From the NCBI GenBank assembly GCA_030151885.1, contig JASLCG010000048.1, forward strand, positions 1 to 16,575: 16,575 nucleotides of DNA, written 5' to 3'. Both the position numbers and the translations under genes were made by a program. The notes beneath the pieces were generated by a model. It was given only the letters and a program-made list of their open reading frames with translations, did no database searches and was not told the origin of the DNA. Origin of the DNA: Bacteroides sp. (GTDB taxonomy: Bacteria > Bacteroidota > Bacteroidia > Bacteroidales > Bacteroidaceae). This document shows, one piece after another, positions 7,532-15,563 of the stretch; the first letter of the stretch is position 1, and every line of letters begins with the position of its first letter.

Positions 7532-9673
7532 ATGGCAACACTACAAAAAATTAGATCTAAAGGACCATTGTTGGTCGGAGTGATCGCATTGGCATTATTC
7601 GCTTTTGTGGCAGGTGATGCGCTTAAGGTATTCCAACCTCAGCAACCTCATGAAGTGGGCTCTGTTGATGGTTCTTCTCTATCTATTGCTGAATATCAAC
7701 GTATGGTAGATGAGTCTTCCGAAATTCAAAAAACTTTATACGGAGTAAACAGTCTTTCTGAAGAGCAGTTAAATGCTATAAAAGACAATGTTTGGAATAC
7801 TTATGTAGATAATAAACTAATTGAGAATGAAGCAGAGAAAATTGGCTTAACTGCTACTCAACAAGAGGTGGAAAGAGTCCTTGATGAAGGAACAAACCCT
7901 ATTCTTAGAATGTTCCCAATGTTCTTTAATCAAGAAACTAACCGCTTTGATAAAGACTTACTATTTCAGTTTCTAGCTCAATATGCACAGGTGATAAAAA
8001 CTCCAGGAATGAATCCTCAATATTTAGCTCAAGTACAACAAATACACTCTTTCTGGGCATTTGCTGAGAGAAGTATTATTCAAAATGTATTAGCTACAAA
8101 ATATTTAGCGCTAGTAGCACCTGCAATGATGACTAATAAAATTGAAGCGGAAGCTAATTTTAATGGTAGAGTTAATCAGGCAAATGTTGATTTAGCAGTA
8201 ATTCCTTACTCAGCAATTCCTAATGTTGAGGTAACTGATGCTGAAATTAAAAAAGAATATGAGGCAAACAAAGAGATGTTTGCTCAAAAAGAAGAATCAA
8301 GAATAATCAAATACATAGATGTTAAAATTAATCCAAGTTTAGCAGATATTGATAGTCTTGATAAAGAAGTTGGTGAGTATGCAGAAATGCTTAAAGCAAG
8401 TGATGCAGACTACTCAACAATAATCAACAATATTTCGAACTCTTTAGTAAGCTATAATGATACATATTTAAGTTTAAATGTGTATCCTCAAGATATTGTA
8501 GCATATATCAAAGATAGTAAAGTGAATGTTGGTGAAGTCTTTGGTCCTATCACAAGTGGACAAGATGGAACAATTAATGCGTTTAAGGTTGTTGATAAGA
8601 AATCTCTACCTGATGCAGTGCAATTCCGTTTGTTAGTGTTACAAGGACTAGCTCCAGAAGCTTTAGCAAACAGAACAGATAGTATTACCAATGTACTTAA
8701 AAAAGGTGGCGATTTTGCTGCTATTGCAGATAGTGAAGGTCAGCCATCTGAAGCTCAATGGATTTCTGAAAAAGATATTAATAACATGCAGTTGTTAGAA
8801 TTGTATAACACTTTAAGTTTCATGAAGAAAAATGAAGTGAAAACGATTCCAATGCCTAATGGAAATATAATTGTACAAGCTTTAGATAGTAAAGATATGG
8901 TTGATAAGTATAAACTAGCTATCGTAAAACGTAAGATGGAAATTAGTGACGAAACAGCTAATAATGCTTACAATAACTTTAGTCAGTTTGTTGCAGAGAA
9001 TCCAACTATTACTGCTATGGAAGAAAATGCAGAAGATGCTGGTTACCAAGTTCTATCATCAGAGCTATTTACATCTATGCACGGAGTAGCAAATATTACA
9101 TCTACTAAAGATGCTTTAAGATGGGCTTTCGATGCTAAAGAAAATCAAGTATCTAACATTTACGAATGTGGACCAGATAATGACCATCTTCTTGTTGTAG
9201 CTTTAACTAGTGTTGTTAAGGAAGGGTACAGACCCTTAAACTTAGTTCAAAATGGATTAAGAGCTAAAGTGTTACAAGATAAAAAAGCAGAAGCTGTTTC
9301 TAAGGAAATTATTGCTACTAATGCGAAAACAATTAGTGACTTAACTTCTGTCAAAAATTCAACCATTACATCTGTAAAATACGTAACATTTGATCAAAGT
9401 GCATACATCAATGAAGTAAGTGGCAATGAAGGTGTAGTAAGTGGATTTGCAGCTGTAGCTGATAAAGGTGTATTAAGTGCTCCATTAAAAGGAAACTTTG
9501 GTGTATATGTAGTAAGTGTAGAAGATAAAGCTAAAACAAATGAAGAGTTTGATTTAGAGAAAGAGTCTACAGTTATAGAGACTTCATACTCTTATTTTAC
9601 AAATTACAATACAGTTATTTCTGACTTAGTTGAGAAAGCGAAAATTGTAGATATAAGATATAAATTCTTCTAA
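7532..9673 (+). CDS. PpiD-like membrane-anchored periplasmic folding factor (SurA_N / peptidylprolyl isomerase family)
   Basis: The protein is 713 aa. A single N-terminal anchor (KGPLLVGVIALALFAFVAGDAL, about residues 10-31) leaves nearly all of it in the periplasm, as in PpiD. The SurA_N-like chaperone part follows (VGSVDGSSLSIAEYQRMVD at about 42-60, then helices with WNTYVDNKLIENEAEKIGL). A rotamase-like region begins near residue 359 (PDAVQFRLLVLQG, then GGDFAAIADSEGQPSEAQWISEKDI), and a matching C-terminal strand set lies at about 640-665 (GVYVVSVEDK). The expected parvulin residues (the R-HIL start and GGDLGWF-type turn) are poorly kept, so chaperone activity is likelier than proline isomerisation. 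The family helps outer-membrane proteins fold. Its neighbours (LptC, outer-membrane barrel) fit that role. It has a probable promoter of its own and ends at a strong terminator. Confidence 0.85.
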   Translation: MATLQKIRSKGPLLVGVIALALFAFVAGDALKVFQPQQPHEVGSVDGSSLSIAEYQRMVDESSEIQKTLYGVNSLSEEQLNAIKDNVWNTYVDNKLIENEAEKIGLTATQQEVERVLDEGTNPILRMFPMFFNQETNRFDKDLLFQFLAQYAQVIKTPGMNPQYLAQVQQIHSFWAFAERSIIQNVLATKYLALVAPAMMTNKIEAEANFNGRVNQANVDLAVIPYSAIPNVEVTDAEIKKEYEANKEMFAQKEESRIIKYIDVKINPSLADIDSLDKEVGEYAEMLKASDADYSTIINNISNSLVSYNDTYLSLNVYPQDIVAYIKDSKVNVGEVFGPITSGQDGTINAFKVVDKKSLPDAVQFRLLVLQGLAPEALANRTDSITNVLKKGGDFAAIADSEGQPSEAQWISEKDINNMQLLELYNTLSFMKKNEVKTIPMPNGNIIVQALDSKDMVDKYKLAIVKRKMEISDETANNAYNNFSQFVAENPTITAMEENAEDAGYQVLSSELFTSMHGVANITSTKDALRWAFDAKENQVSNIYECGPDNDHLLVVALTSVVKEGYRPLNLVQNGLRAKVLQDKKAEAVSKEIIATNAKTISDLTSVKNSTITSVKYVTFDQSAYINEVSGNEGVVSGFAAVADKGVLSAPLKGNFGVYVVSVEDKAKTNEEFDLEKESTVIETSYSYFTNYNTVISDLVEKAKIVDIRYKFF

Positions 9674-9700
9674 GAAGAGATTACTTTAATATATAAAATT

Positions 9701-9733
9701 AAAGGCTTACCATATATGGTAAGCCTTTTTTTT
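9701..9733 (+). terminator. Rho-independent terminator after the PpiD-like gene
   Basis: Bases 9701-9712 and 9717-9728 form a perfect 12-bp stem (core GGCTTACCA/TGGTAAGCC) with loop TATA, followed by a T8 run (9726-9733). It lies 27 bp after the stop codon and closes the coaX-to-PpiD-like block before the rlmN promoter. Confidence 0.9.
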
Positions 9734-9771
9734 GTATATTAATTATCTAGTTTTATGTTATAGCTATAAAA

Positions 9772-9789
9772 TGATTACATTTGTAATCA
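9772..9789 (+). promoter_or_regulatory. rlmN promoter -7 box inside a BlaI/MecI-like palindrome
   Basis: The bases TGATTACATTTGTAATCA form a perfect palindrome with 8-bp arms and a TT centre. It contains TACATTTG (9776-9783), an exact TAnnTTTG -7 box 45 bp before the rlmN ATG. Its core TACA-nn-TGTA is the half-site arrangement bound by BlaI/MecI-type winged-helix repressors, which are common in Bacteroidota. A repressor here would block polymerase directly. The -33 region (around 9751-9757, TTTTATG) is weak. Promoter and palindrome are seen in the sequence; the regulator's identity is inferred. Confidence 0.55.
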
Positions 9790-9828
9790 CTTTATAAATA
9801 ACTTAGGATAAAATTCAATTATATAGAT

Positions 9829-10851
9829 ATGGATAGAAAGCCACTATTAGGTATGACTTTAGTAGAGCTGCAAGAGTTAGTAAAACATTTGGGTATGCCA
9901 AAGTTTACAGCCAAACAGATTGCATCTTGGCTTTATGATAAAAAAGTTAATTCAATAGATGAAATGACAAATCTCTCTCTAAAGAATAGAGAGCTGTTAA
10001 AAGAATCGTATGAAGTTGGTGCAGAAGGACCTACTCACTATGCAAAATCTACTGATGGAACTATTAAGTATCTATTTAAAACAGGTCAACAATATGCTGT
10101 TGAAAGTGTCTATATTCCAGATGAAGACAGGGCTACTTTATGTGTATCTTCACAGGTAGGTTGTAAAATGAATTGTAAATTCTGTATGACTGGAAAACAA
10201 GGTTTCTCTGCTCAGCTAACAGCAAATCAGATATTGAATCAAATCCAATCTATTCCTGAATCAGATAAATTGACTAATGTCGTTTTTATGGGAATGGGTG
10301 AACCTATGGATAACTTGGATGAGGTTTTAAAAGTATTAAATATATTAACCAGTGACTATGGCTATGGTTGGAGCCCTAAAAGAATTACAGTCTCAACTGT
10401 AGGTGTTAGAAAAGGATTTAAAAGATTTATAGATGAGAGTGATTGTCATTTAGCTATTAGTATGCATACACCAGTAGTGAATGATCGTAAATCAATAATG
10501 CCTGCAGAAAAGGGACTATCCATAGAAGAAATGGTTGATATTCTTAAAGACTATGATTTTTCTGGACAGAGAAGACTCTCATTTGAGTATATTATGTTTA
10601 AAGGTTTTAATGACTCAATAACACATGCTAAAAAATTACTAGATTTAATATCAGGAATAGATTGTAGAATAAACTTAATTCGATTTCACGCTATACCAGA
10701 CGTTGACTTACAAGGATCTGATATGGAAACAATAGTTGCGTTTAGAGACTTTTTAACAAAAAATGGATTGTTTACAACGATAAGAGCTTCACGAGGAGAG
10801 GATATATTTGCTGCTTGTGGAATGTTATCTACACTAGAAAAGAAACCCTAA
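9829..10851 (+). CDS. rlmN: 23S rRNA (adenine-2503-C2)-methyltransferase / tRNA A37 methyltransferase, radical SAM
   Basis: This 340-aa enzyme methylates C2 of A2503 in 23S rRNA (and A37 in some tRNAs), using a 4Fe-4S cluster, SAM and a methyl-cysteine intermediate. The radical SAM cluster CKMNCKFC is at Cys112, Cys116 and Cys119. Upstream are VESVYIPDEDRATLCVSSQ, with Glu92 and Cys105 in the positions that are conserved in RlmN. Other blocks are FMGMGEPMDN (SAM-binding GEP), ITVSTVG and LAISMHTP, while the mechanistic Cys330 lies in FAACGML near the C-terminus. Both the cluster and the methyl-carrying Cys are present, so the enzyme should be active; the FCMTGKQG sequence fits RlmN rather than Cfr. 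It is the first gene of a run whose next members lie 13 bp or more apart. The palindrome over its promoter suggests repression. Confidence 0.96.
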   Translation: MDRKPLLGMTLVELQELVKHLGMPKFTAKQIASWLYDKKVNSIDEMTNLSLKNRELLKESYEVGAEGPTHYAKSTDGTIKYLFKTGQQYAVESVYIPDEDRATLCVSSQVGCKMNCKFCMTGKQGFSAQLTANQILNQIQSIPESDKLTNVVFMGMGEPMDNLDEVLKVLNILTSDYGYGWSPKRITVSTVGVRKGFKRFIDESDCHLAISMHTPVVNDRKSIMPAEKGLSIEEMVDILKDYDFSGQRRLSFEYIMFKGFNDSITHAKKLLDLISGIDCRINLIRFHAIPDVDLQGSDMETIVAFRDFLTKNGLFTTIRASRGEDIFAACGMLSTLEKKP

Positions 10852-10864
10852 ATATTAGTATGAT

Positions 10865-11893
10865 ATGAGAACAAAGACATTATGGATAGCTACTATATGC
10901 CTATTAGTACTATTTACAGCGTGCAACAATAAGAAAAGAGGCATTCTAACCCCAACATCATCAGCATTACCTTATGAACTGTTGGTGGTAATGGAAGATA
11001 GCGTAAGAAACTCAGATGCTGGGAAAGAGTTAAATAAAATTTTAACAAGTGATGTGCCAGGATTGCCACAGAGTGAAAGTGCTTTTAAACTAATGGGTAC
11101 TACACCTAGACACTTTGATGGAATGTTAAAGCCTATACGAAATATTGTGATTGTAAATATTGATAAACAACAATATACAAAGGCTAATATGTCGGCTGCA
11201 AAAGATGTATATTCTTACCCACAAAATATAATTACATTAACTGCTCCTAATACAGTTATGTTAGAAAGCTTTTTAAAAGAACAAGGGTCTGCAATGGTTC
11301 GTTATTTTACGAATGCCGAAATGAATAGACAAATCAGTATATTGGAAAGAAATCATAGTGATATGGCTTCACAGCTAGTGAAGAAACAATTTGATGCAGA
11401 CGTATGGCTACCAAGTGATTTGAAATTTTCTAAAGAAGGTGATAACTTTTTGTGGATTGGAACCAATGAAGGAGATGTAAATAAGTACTTCGTGATGTAT
11501 ACAATACCATATACAGATAAAAATAGCTTTACAAAAGATTACTTTATACACAAACGAGACTCTGTAATGAAGGTAAATATTCCAGGAGAATCTGAAGGAA
11601 TGTATATGAGTACTGAAAAAGAATTTGTAGAGGTTATGCCAATTAATGTTCGTGGAAAGTATGCTCTTGAAGCGAGAGGGCTATGGAGAATGAAAAATGA
11701 TTTTATGGGAGGCCCTTTTGTTGCTCATATGCGTTTAGATGAAGCTAATAATAGAATTATTTTCACAGAAATATTTGTATATGCTCCCGAAAAAATGAAA
11801 AGAAATTTGGTGCGTCCAATGGAGGCTTCACTTTATACTGTAAGATTTGGTGAAAGTATAAATGGAGAAGAATCAAATACAATTAACGAATAA
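10865..11893 (+). CDS. DUF4837 family lipoprotein
   Basis: The protein is 342 aa with a lipoprotein signal (MRTKTLWIATICLLVLFTAC, Cys20), so it is membrane-anchored in the envelope. The mature part starts with LPYELLVVMEDSVRNSDAGKELNKIL, followed by LPQSESAFKLM and NIVIVNIDKQQYTKANM, a pattern I associate with the Bacteroidota family DUF4837. Later conserved-looking blocks are FLWIGTNEG, RDSVMKVNIPGESEGMYM and ARGLWRMKNDFMGGPFVAH. No catalytic motif is evident and its function is unknown. It follows rlmN by 13 bp and precedes pdxA by 7 bp, so all three are probably on one transcript. The family call is good; nothing can be said on its role beyond an envelope location. Confidence 0.82.
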   Translation: MRTKTLWIATICLLVLFTACNNKKRGILTPTSSALPYELLVVMEDSVRNSDAGKELNKILTSDVPGLPQSESAFKLMGTTPRHFDGMLKPIRNIVIVNIDKQQYTKANMSAAKDVYSYPQNIITLTAPNTVMLESFLKEQGSAMVRYFTNAEMNRQISILERNHSDMASQLVKKQFDADVWLPSDLKFSKEGDNFLWIGTNEGDVNKYFVMYTIPYTDKNSFTKDYFIHKRDSVMKVNIPGESEGMYMSTEKEFVEVMPINVRGKYALEARGLWRMKNDFMGGPFVAHMRLDEANNRIIFTEIFVYAPEKMKRNLVRPMEASLYTVRFGESINGEESNTINE

Positions 11894-11900
11894 ATTGAAC

Positions 11901-13010
11901 ATGAATAATAAAATAAGAGTTGGGATTACTCAAGGTGATGCTAATGGTATAGGTTACGAGGTTATATTTAAAGCTTTTGCTTCGGCAGGCATGTATGAGT
12001 ACTGTACACCTATAGTTTATGGATCGCCCAAAGTGGCTGCTTATCATAGAAAATCACTAGACTTATCAACAAGCTTTAGTATTATCAACACTATTGATGA
12101 GGTTGAAGAGGGAAAGTTAAATGTTTTGGCTTGCTCTTCAGATGAAGTAAGAGTAGAATTTGGTGTAGAAGACAAGATTGTTGGTAAAGCTGCTTTTGAT
12201 GCTTTAGAAAAAGCTATACAAGATTATAATGATGGCTTGATAGATGTTTTGGTAACTGCTCCAATCAATAAATCAACAATACACTCAGAATCTTTTAACT
12301 TTCCAGGACATACAGAATACCTAGAGGATAAAGTAGGTAATGGTCAAAAATCTTTAATGATTTTGATGAAAGAAGATTTTAGAGTAGCTGTAGCTACAGG
12401 ACACACCCCTATTCAAGAGGCGTCTAAAACATTAACTACAGATTTATTAAAAGAAAAACTCGTTATATTTAACAATACCTTAAAAGAAGATTTTGGTATA
12501 AGCAGACCTCAAATTGCTGTACTAGGTTTGAATCCTCATGCAGGTGATAATGGGCTTCTTGGTAAAGAAGAAAAAGAGGTTATAATTCCAGCAATTAAAG
12601 ACTTATCAGAAGAGGGTATATTATGCTATGGCCCTTTTGCTGCTGATGGCTTTTTTGGTGCAAATACTTATAGAAAATTTGATGGTATTCTTGCAATGTA
12701 TCATGACCAAGGTTTAATCCCATTTAAAATATTAGCGATGGATATGGGGGTTAATTATACAGCTGGTTTACCACTTGTAAGAACTTCGCCTGCCCACGGA
12801 ACTGCGTATGAAATAGCAGGACAAGGTGTAGCAGATGAGACATCTTTTAGACAAGCTATTTATGCTGCTATAGATATTTTTAAATTTAGAGAACAAGAAG
12901 AAGAGCTTCAAAGTAATCCTCTTCGTAAACAATATTTTAATCGTAATGATGATAGTGATAAATTAGATTTGCAATCTGCAGACAATGATTTATCAGAGCA
13001 CGATTATTAA
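11901..13010 (+). CDS. pdxA: 4-hydroxythreonine-4-phosphate dehydrogenase
   Basis: PdxA oxidises 4-phosphohydroxy-L-threonine with NAD(P) in the DXP-dependent pathway to pyridoxal 5'-phosphate. From the ATG at 11901 the protein is 369 aa. An in-frame ATG at 11862 would add 13 residues, but it lies inside the DUF4837 gene and the family homology begins at IRVGITQGDANGIGYE, so the later start is chosen. The metal-binding histidines equivalent to E. coli His166, His211 and His266 are visible as His168 (GHTP), His213 (NPHAGD) and His268 (YHDQG). Other motifs are VTAPINKSTI (118-127), FPGHTEYL (134-141) and TSPAHGTAYEIAG (295-307). It is longer than the roughly 330-aa E. coli enzyme because of a hydrophilic acidic tail from about residue 332. 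It lies 21 bp before the sigma-54 activator gene. Confidence 0.95.
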   Translation: MNNKIRVGITQGDANGIGYEVIFKAFASAGMYEYCTPIVYGSPKVAAYHRKSLDLSTSFSIINTIDEVEEGKLNVLACSSDEVRVEFGVEDKIVGKAAFDALEKAIQDYNDGLIDVLVTAPINKSTIHSESFNFPGHTEYLEDKVGNGQKSLMILMKEDFRVAVATGHTPIQEASKTLTTDLLKEKLVIFNNTLKEDFGISRPQIAVLGLNPHAGDNGLLGKEEKEVIIPAIKDLSEEGILCYGPFAADGFFGANTYRKFDGILAMYHDQGLIPFKILAMDMGVNYTAGLPLVRTSPAHGTAYEIAGQGVADETSFRQAIYAAIDIFKFREQEEELQSNPLRKQYFNRNDDSDKLDLQSADNDLSEHDY

Positions 13011-13031
13011 TAATTTTTACTATACTGATAT

Positions 13032-14243
13032 ATGACTAATGCTGAAGTACAACGAGCCAAATTAAGGTTTGGTATAATTGGACATTCTGAAGAACTGTTA
13101 CGAGCTATTGATATTGCAATTCAAGTAGCCCCTACGGATTTATCTGTGTTGATAACTGGAGAAAGTGGTGTAGGTAAAGAAAACTTTCCTCAAATAATAC
13201 ATCAATATAGTAGGAGAAAGCATAGTCAATACATTGCTGTAAACTGTGGGGCTATTCCAGAAGGGACTATTGACTCTGAATTATTTGGTCATGAGAAAGG
13301 AGCGTTTACAGGTGCTATAGGAGAAAGAAAAGGATACTTTGGTGAGGCTGATAAAGGAACTATCTTTTTAGATGAGGTAGGTGAGTTACCTTTACAAACT
13401 CAGGCAAGATTATTAAGAGTTTTAGAAACAGGTGAATTTATAAAGGTAGGGTCATCGAAAGTAGAGAAAACAGATGTTAGAATTGTTGCCGCTACAAATG
13501 TAAATTTAACTCAAGCTATAGCTGAAGGAAGATTTAGAGAAGATCTTTATTATAGATTAAATACTGTGCCAATTCAAATACCTCCTTTACGAGATAGGGG
13601 AGAAGATATGGTGCTGCTATTTAGAAAGTTTGCATCAGACTTCTCTGAAAAATATAAAAGACCAGTAATTCAGCTTACAGATGAGGCTAAGAAGATATTA
13701 ATGGCATACTCATGGCCTGGTAATGTTAGACAACTTAAAAATATAACAGAGCAGATATCTGTCATTGAGCCAGAAAGAGAAATAAATGTGGATATACTTA
13801 AAAGATATTTACCTGAAAAAGTTATATCTGCTTTACCTGCTTTTGTTGGCGATAACAAGTTTAAGGGTGTTGGCAATGAGAAAGAAATGTTATATCATAT
13901 GATATATGATATGCAACGAGATATTGCAGATTTAAAAAAGATAGTACACTACTTAATGACAGAAAGAGGAGATTTTGTATCGAATCAGCCTGCTATAGGT
14001 GTAACAAAAAGCTTGCCTCAAACTGTAACAATAAATAATCCTGTAGACAGTAATGTGAGTTATGTACAAGAAACTTCAGAAACGTCAATACTTGACGAGA
14101 ACTTATCGCTCGATGAGGTGGAAAAAGAGATGATAAAGAAAGCTCTGCAAAGACATAATGGTAAAAGAAAAAATGCTGCAAAAGATTTAAATATTTCAGA
14201 AAGAACACTTTATCGTAAAATAAAAGAGTATGATTTGGACTAA
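13032..14243 (+). CDS. Sigma-54-dependent transcriptional activator lacking a sensor domain
   Basis: The protein is 403 aa. The AAA+ domain starts almost at the N-terminus (FGIIGHSEELLRAIDIA at 13-29) with Walker A GESGVGKE (43-50), the sigma-54 contact loop GAFTGA (90-95), Walker B TIFLDE (110-115), an RLN...PPLRDRGED arginine-finger/sensor region and WPGNVRQLKN (sensor II). All key residues are kept. A middle segment (about 270-360) has a predicted coiled stretch (MIYDMQRDIADLKKIVHYL) and a low-complexity linker. The C-terminus is a Fis-type helix-turn-helix (LSLDEVEKEMIKKALQRHNG, then AAKDLNISERTLYRKIKEY). There is no receiver, GAF or PAS domain ahead of the ATPase, so activity must be controlled by amount, by a partner protein or by the middle region. 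The end overlaps lptE by 14 bp. Its targets are unknown. Confidence 0.93.
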   Translation: MTNAEVQRAKLRFGIIGHSEELLRAIDIAIQVAPTDLSVLITGESGVGKENFPQIIHQYSRRKHSQYIAVNCGAIPEGTIDSELFGHEKGAFTGAIGERKGYFGEADKGTIFLDEVGELPLQTQARLLRVLETGEFIKVGSSKVEKTDVRIVAATNVNLTQAIAEGRFREDLYYRLNTVPIQIPPLRDRGEDMVLLFRKFASDFSEKYKRPVIQLTDEAKKILMAYSWPGNVRQLKNITEQISVIEPEREINVDILKRYLPEKVISALPAFVGDNKFKGVGNEKEMLYHMIYDMQRDIADLKKIVHYLMTERGDFVSNQPAIGVTKSLPQTVTINNPVDSNVSYVQETSETSILDENLSLDEVEKEMIKKALQRHNGKRKNAAKDLNISERTLYRKIKEYDLD

Positions 14244-14754
14244 AAAATATAGAACTTTATTATTCGTAGGATTTTGCAGCATTCTTTTAGCTGCTTGTTC
14301 TATCTCATATAAATTTAATGGGTCGTCAATTAATTATGACAAGGTTAAGACAATCTCAATTTCAGATTTCCCAATAAAATCAGCATATGTTTATGCTCCT
14401 CTAGGAACAAGATTTAATGAAGAATTAAAAGATATTTATATCCGACAAACAAGACTTAAACTTGTAAATAGAGATGGTGATTTAGATATTTCTGGAGAAA
14501 TTACTGGGTATAATCAATATAACCAGGCTGTTAAGTCTGATGGGTATTCGTCCGAAACAAAGCTTACAATTACTGTAAACGTAAGGTTTATAAACAATAC
14601 TAATCATGATGAAGATTTTAAAGATCAACAGTTCTCTGCATTTAGAAACTATGACTCATCTCAAATGCTTAATCAGGTTCAAGATCAGTTAATAGCTGAA
14701 ATGGTAAAGGATATTGTAGAACAAATATTTAACGCGACTGTGGCTAATTGGTAA
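14230..14754 (+). CDS. lptE: LptE family outer-membrane LPS-assembly lipoprotein
   Basis: The product is 174 aa with a lipoprotein signal peptide and lipobox (SILLAAC, Cys23). LptE plugs the LptD barrel, which inserts lipopolysaccharide into the outer leaflet. The mature protein has the LptE order: SYKFNGSSINYDKVKTISISDF, then a helix with RFNEELKDIYIRQTRLKLVNRDGDLDISGEITGY, strands through TKLTITVNVRFIN, and a C-terminal helix LIAEMVKDIVEQIFNATVANW. The length fits the Bacteroidota form. Its ATG lies within the end of the sigma-54 activator gene (14-bp overlap), so translation is coupled. The presence of lptC about 8 kb upstream in the same direction supports the assignment. The family is likely; sequence divergence in LptE leaves some doubt. 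Confidence 0.85.
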   Translation: MIWTKKYRTLLFVGFCSILLAACSISYKFNGSSINYDKVKTISISDFPIKSAYVYAPLGTRFNEELKDIYIRQTRLKLVNRDGDLDISGEITGYNQYNQAVKSDGYSSETKLTITVNVRFINNTNHDEDFKDQQFSAFRNYDSSQMLNQVQDQLIAEMVKDIVEQIFNATVANW

Positions 14755-14759
14755 TTTAA

Positions 14760-15551
14760 ATGGATAAAGTTTTAGTTAGTGATTGGTTAAGAAACTCAGA
14801 TTTGATAGGGGAAAAAGAGACTTTATTATTACAAGATTTAGTTGATACATACCCTTATTCTCAATCGTTACGTCTTTTATACTTAGTTGGATTAATGAAT
14901 ACAAATACAACTCTGTTTATTGAGGCATTAAAAACATCTGCTCTCTATATATCAGATAGGAAGGTATTGTTTAATTTAATTGAAAGGGTTGAAACTAAAT
15001 CTGACGATAATCATAAAAAGAGCTTGGTAACAACAGTGCAGGATGAAGATGCATCAACTGAAGAAGATAGAACTTTAAATGTTATTGATTCTTTTTTATC
15101 TACCTTACCAGAAGAAAGCATTGATTATTCTTCGCTAGAAGTGTCTAGCGATTATATGGGTTACCTATTTGAGGATGATAGTGTAAATAATAGTGAAAAT
15201 ATTAAGCCACTAGACGGTCAGCATCTTATTGATGACTTCTTGAGTAAAGCAAAGCATCTATCTGGAAAACGAAACTTACCAGAAGATGATACTCAAGAAC
15301 CTATTCTTGTAGAAAGCGATCCAAAAGAATCAGTTGTAACAGAAACACCTACTCCTAGTGATGAGGTAGATAGTGAAGATGATGGTTTCTTTACAGAAAC
15401 ATTGGCTAAAATCTACATTAAACAGAAGAGATATACTAAAGCTCTTGAAATTTTAAAAAAATTAAGCTTGAAATATCCAAATAAAAATGCTTACTTTGTA
15501 GACCAGATAAGGTTTTTAGAAAAACTGATTATTAACGCTAAATCGAAATAA
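14760..15551 (+). CDS. Hypothetical acidic protein with C-terminal TPR-like segment
   Basis: This 263-aa protein has no signal peptide or membrane helix, so it is probably cytoplasmic. The N-terminal about 80 residues are helical (DWLRNSDLIGEKETLLLQDL, then DTYPYSQSLRLLYLVGLMN). The centre (about 85-205) is rich in Asp, Glu and Ser and probably disordered. The C-terminal part (about 208-262) holds a TPR-like helix pair (TETLAKIYIKQKRYTKALEI, with LKYPNKNAYFVDQIRFLEKL after it). I recall similar unnamed proteins between lptE and secG in Bacteroides relatives, but no function. It is 5 bp after lptE and 12 bp before secG, well inside the operon. A scaffold or adaptor at the membrane side of envelope biogenesis is possible but unproven. 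Confidence 0.75.
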   Translation: MDKVLVSDWLRNSDLIGEKETLLLQDLVDTYPYSQSLRLLYLVGLMNTNTTLFIEALKTSALYISDRKVLFNLIERVETKSDDNHKKSLVTTVQDEDASTEEDRTLNVIDSFLSTLPEESIDYSSLEVSSDYMGYLFEDDSVNNSENIKPLDGQHLIDDFLSKAKHLSGKRNLPEDDTQEPILVESDPKESVVTETPTPSDEVDSEDDGFFTETLAKIYIKQKRYTKALEILKKLSLKYPNKNAYFVDQIRFLEKLIINAKSK

Positions 15552-15563
15552 CTTATAACGACA

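Noticed and set aside
11862..11900. Earlier in-frame ATG for pdxA
   Set aside because: It lies inside the DUF4837 gene and adds a polar stretch absent from the family; homology starts just after the ATG at 11901.
13893..13914. ATAT-rich repeat (catatgatatatgatatg)
   Set aside because: Explained by the codons of HMIYDM in the activator's coiled segment; not an independent element.
13993..14208. Minus-strand open frame under the end of the sigma-54 activator gene
   Set aside because: The plus strand encodes the conserved Fis-type HTH here; the antisense frame is Leu/Phe-rich from reverse reading and is not a gene.
15132..15151. Inverted repeat TCGCTAGA-AGTG-TCTAGCGA
   Set aside because: The 8-bp stem lies in mid-coding sequence with no T-run or nearby start; it is likely to be chance.
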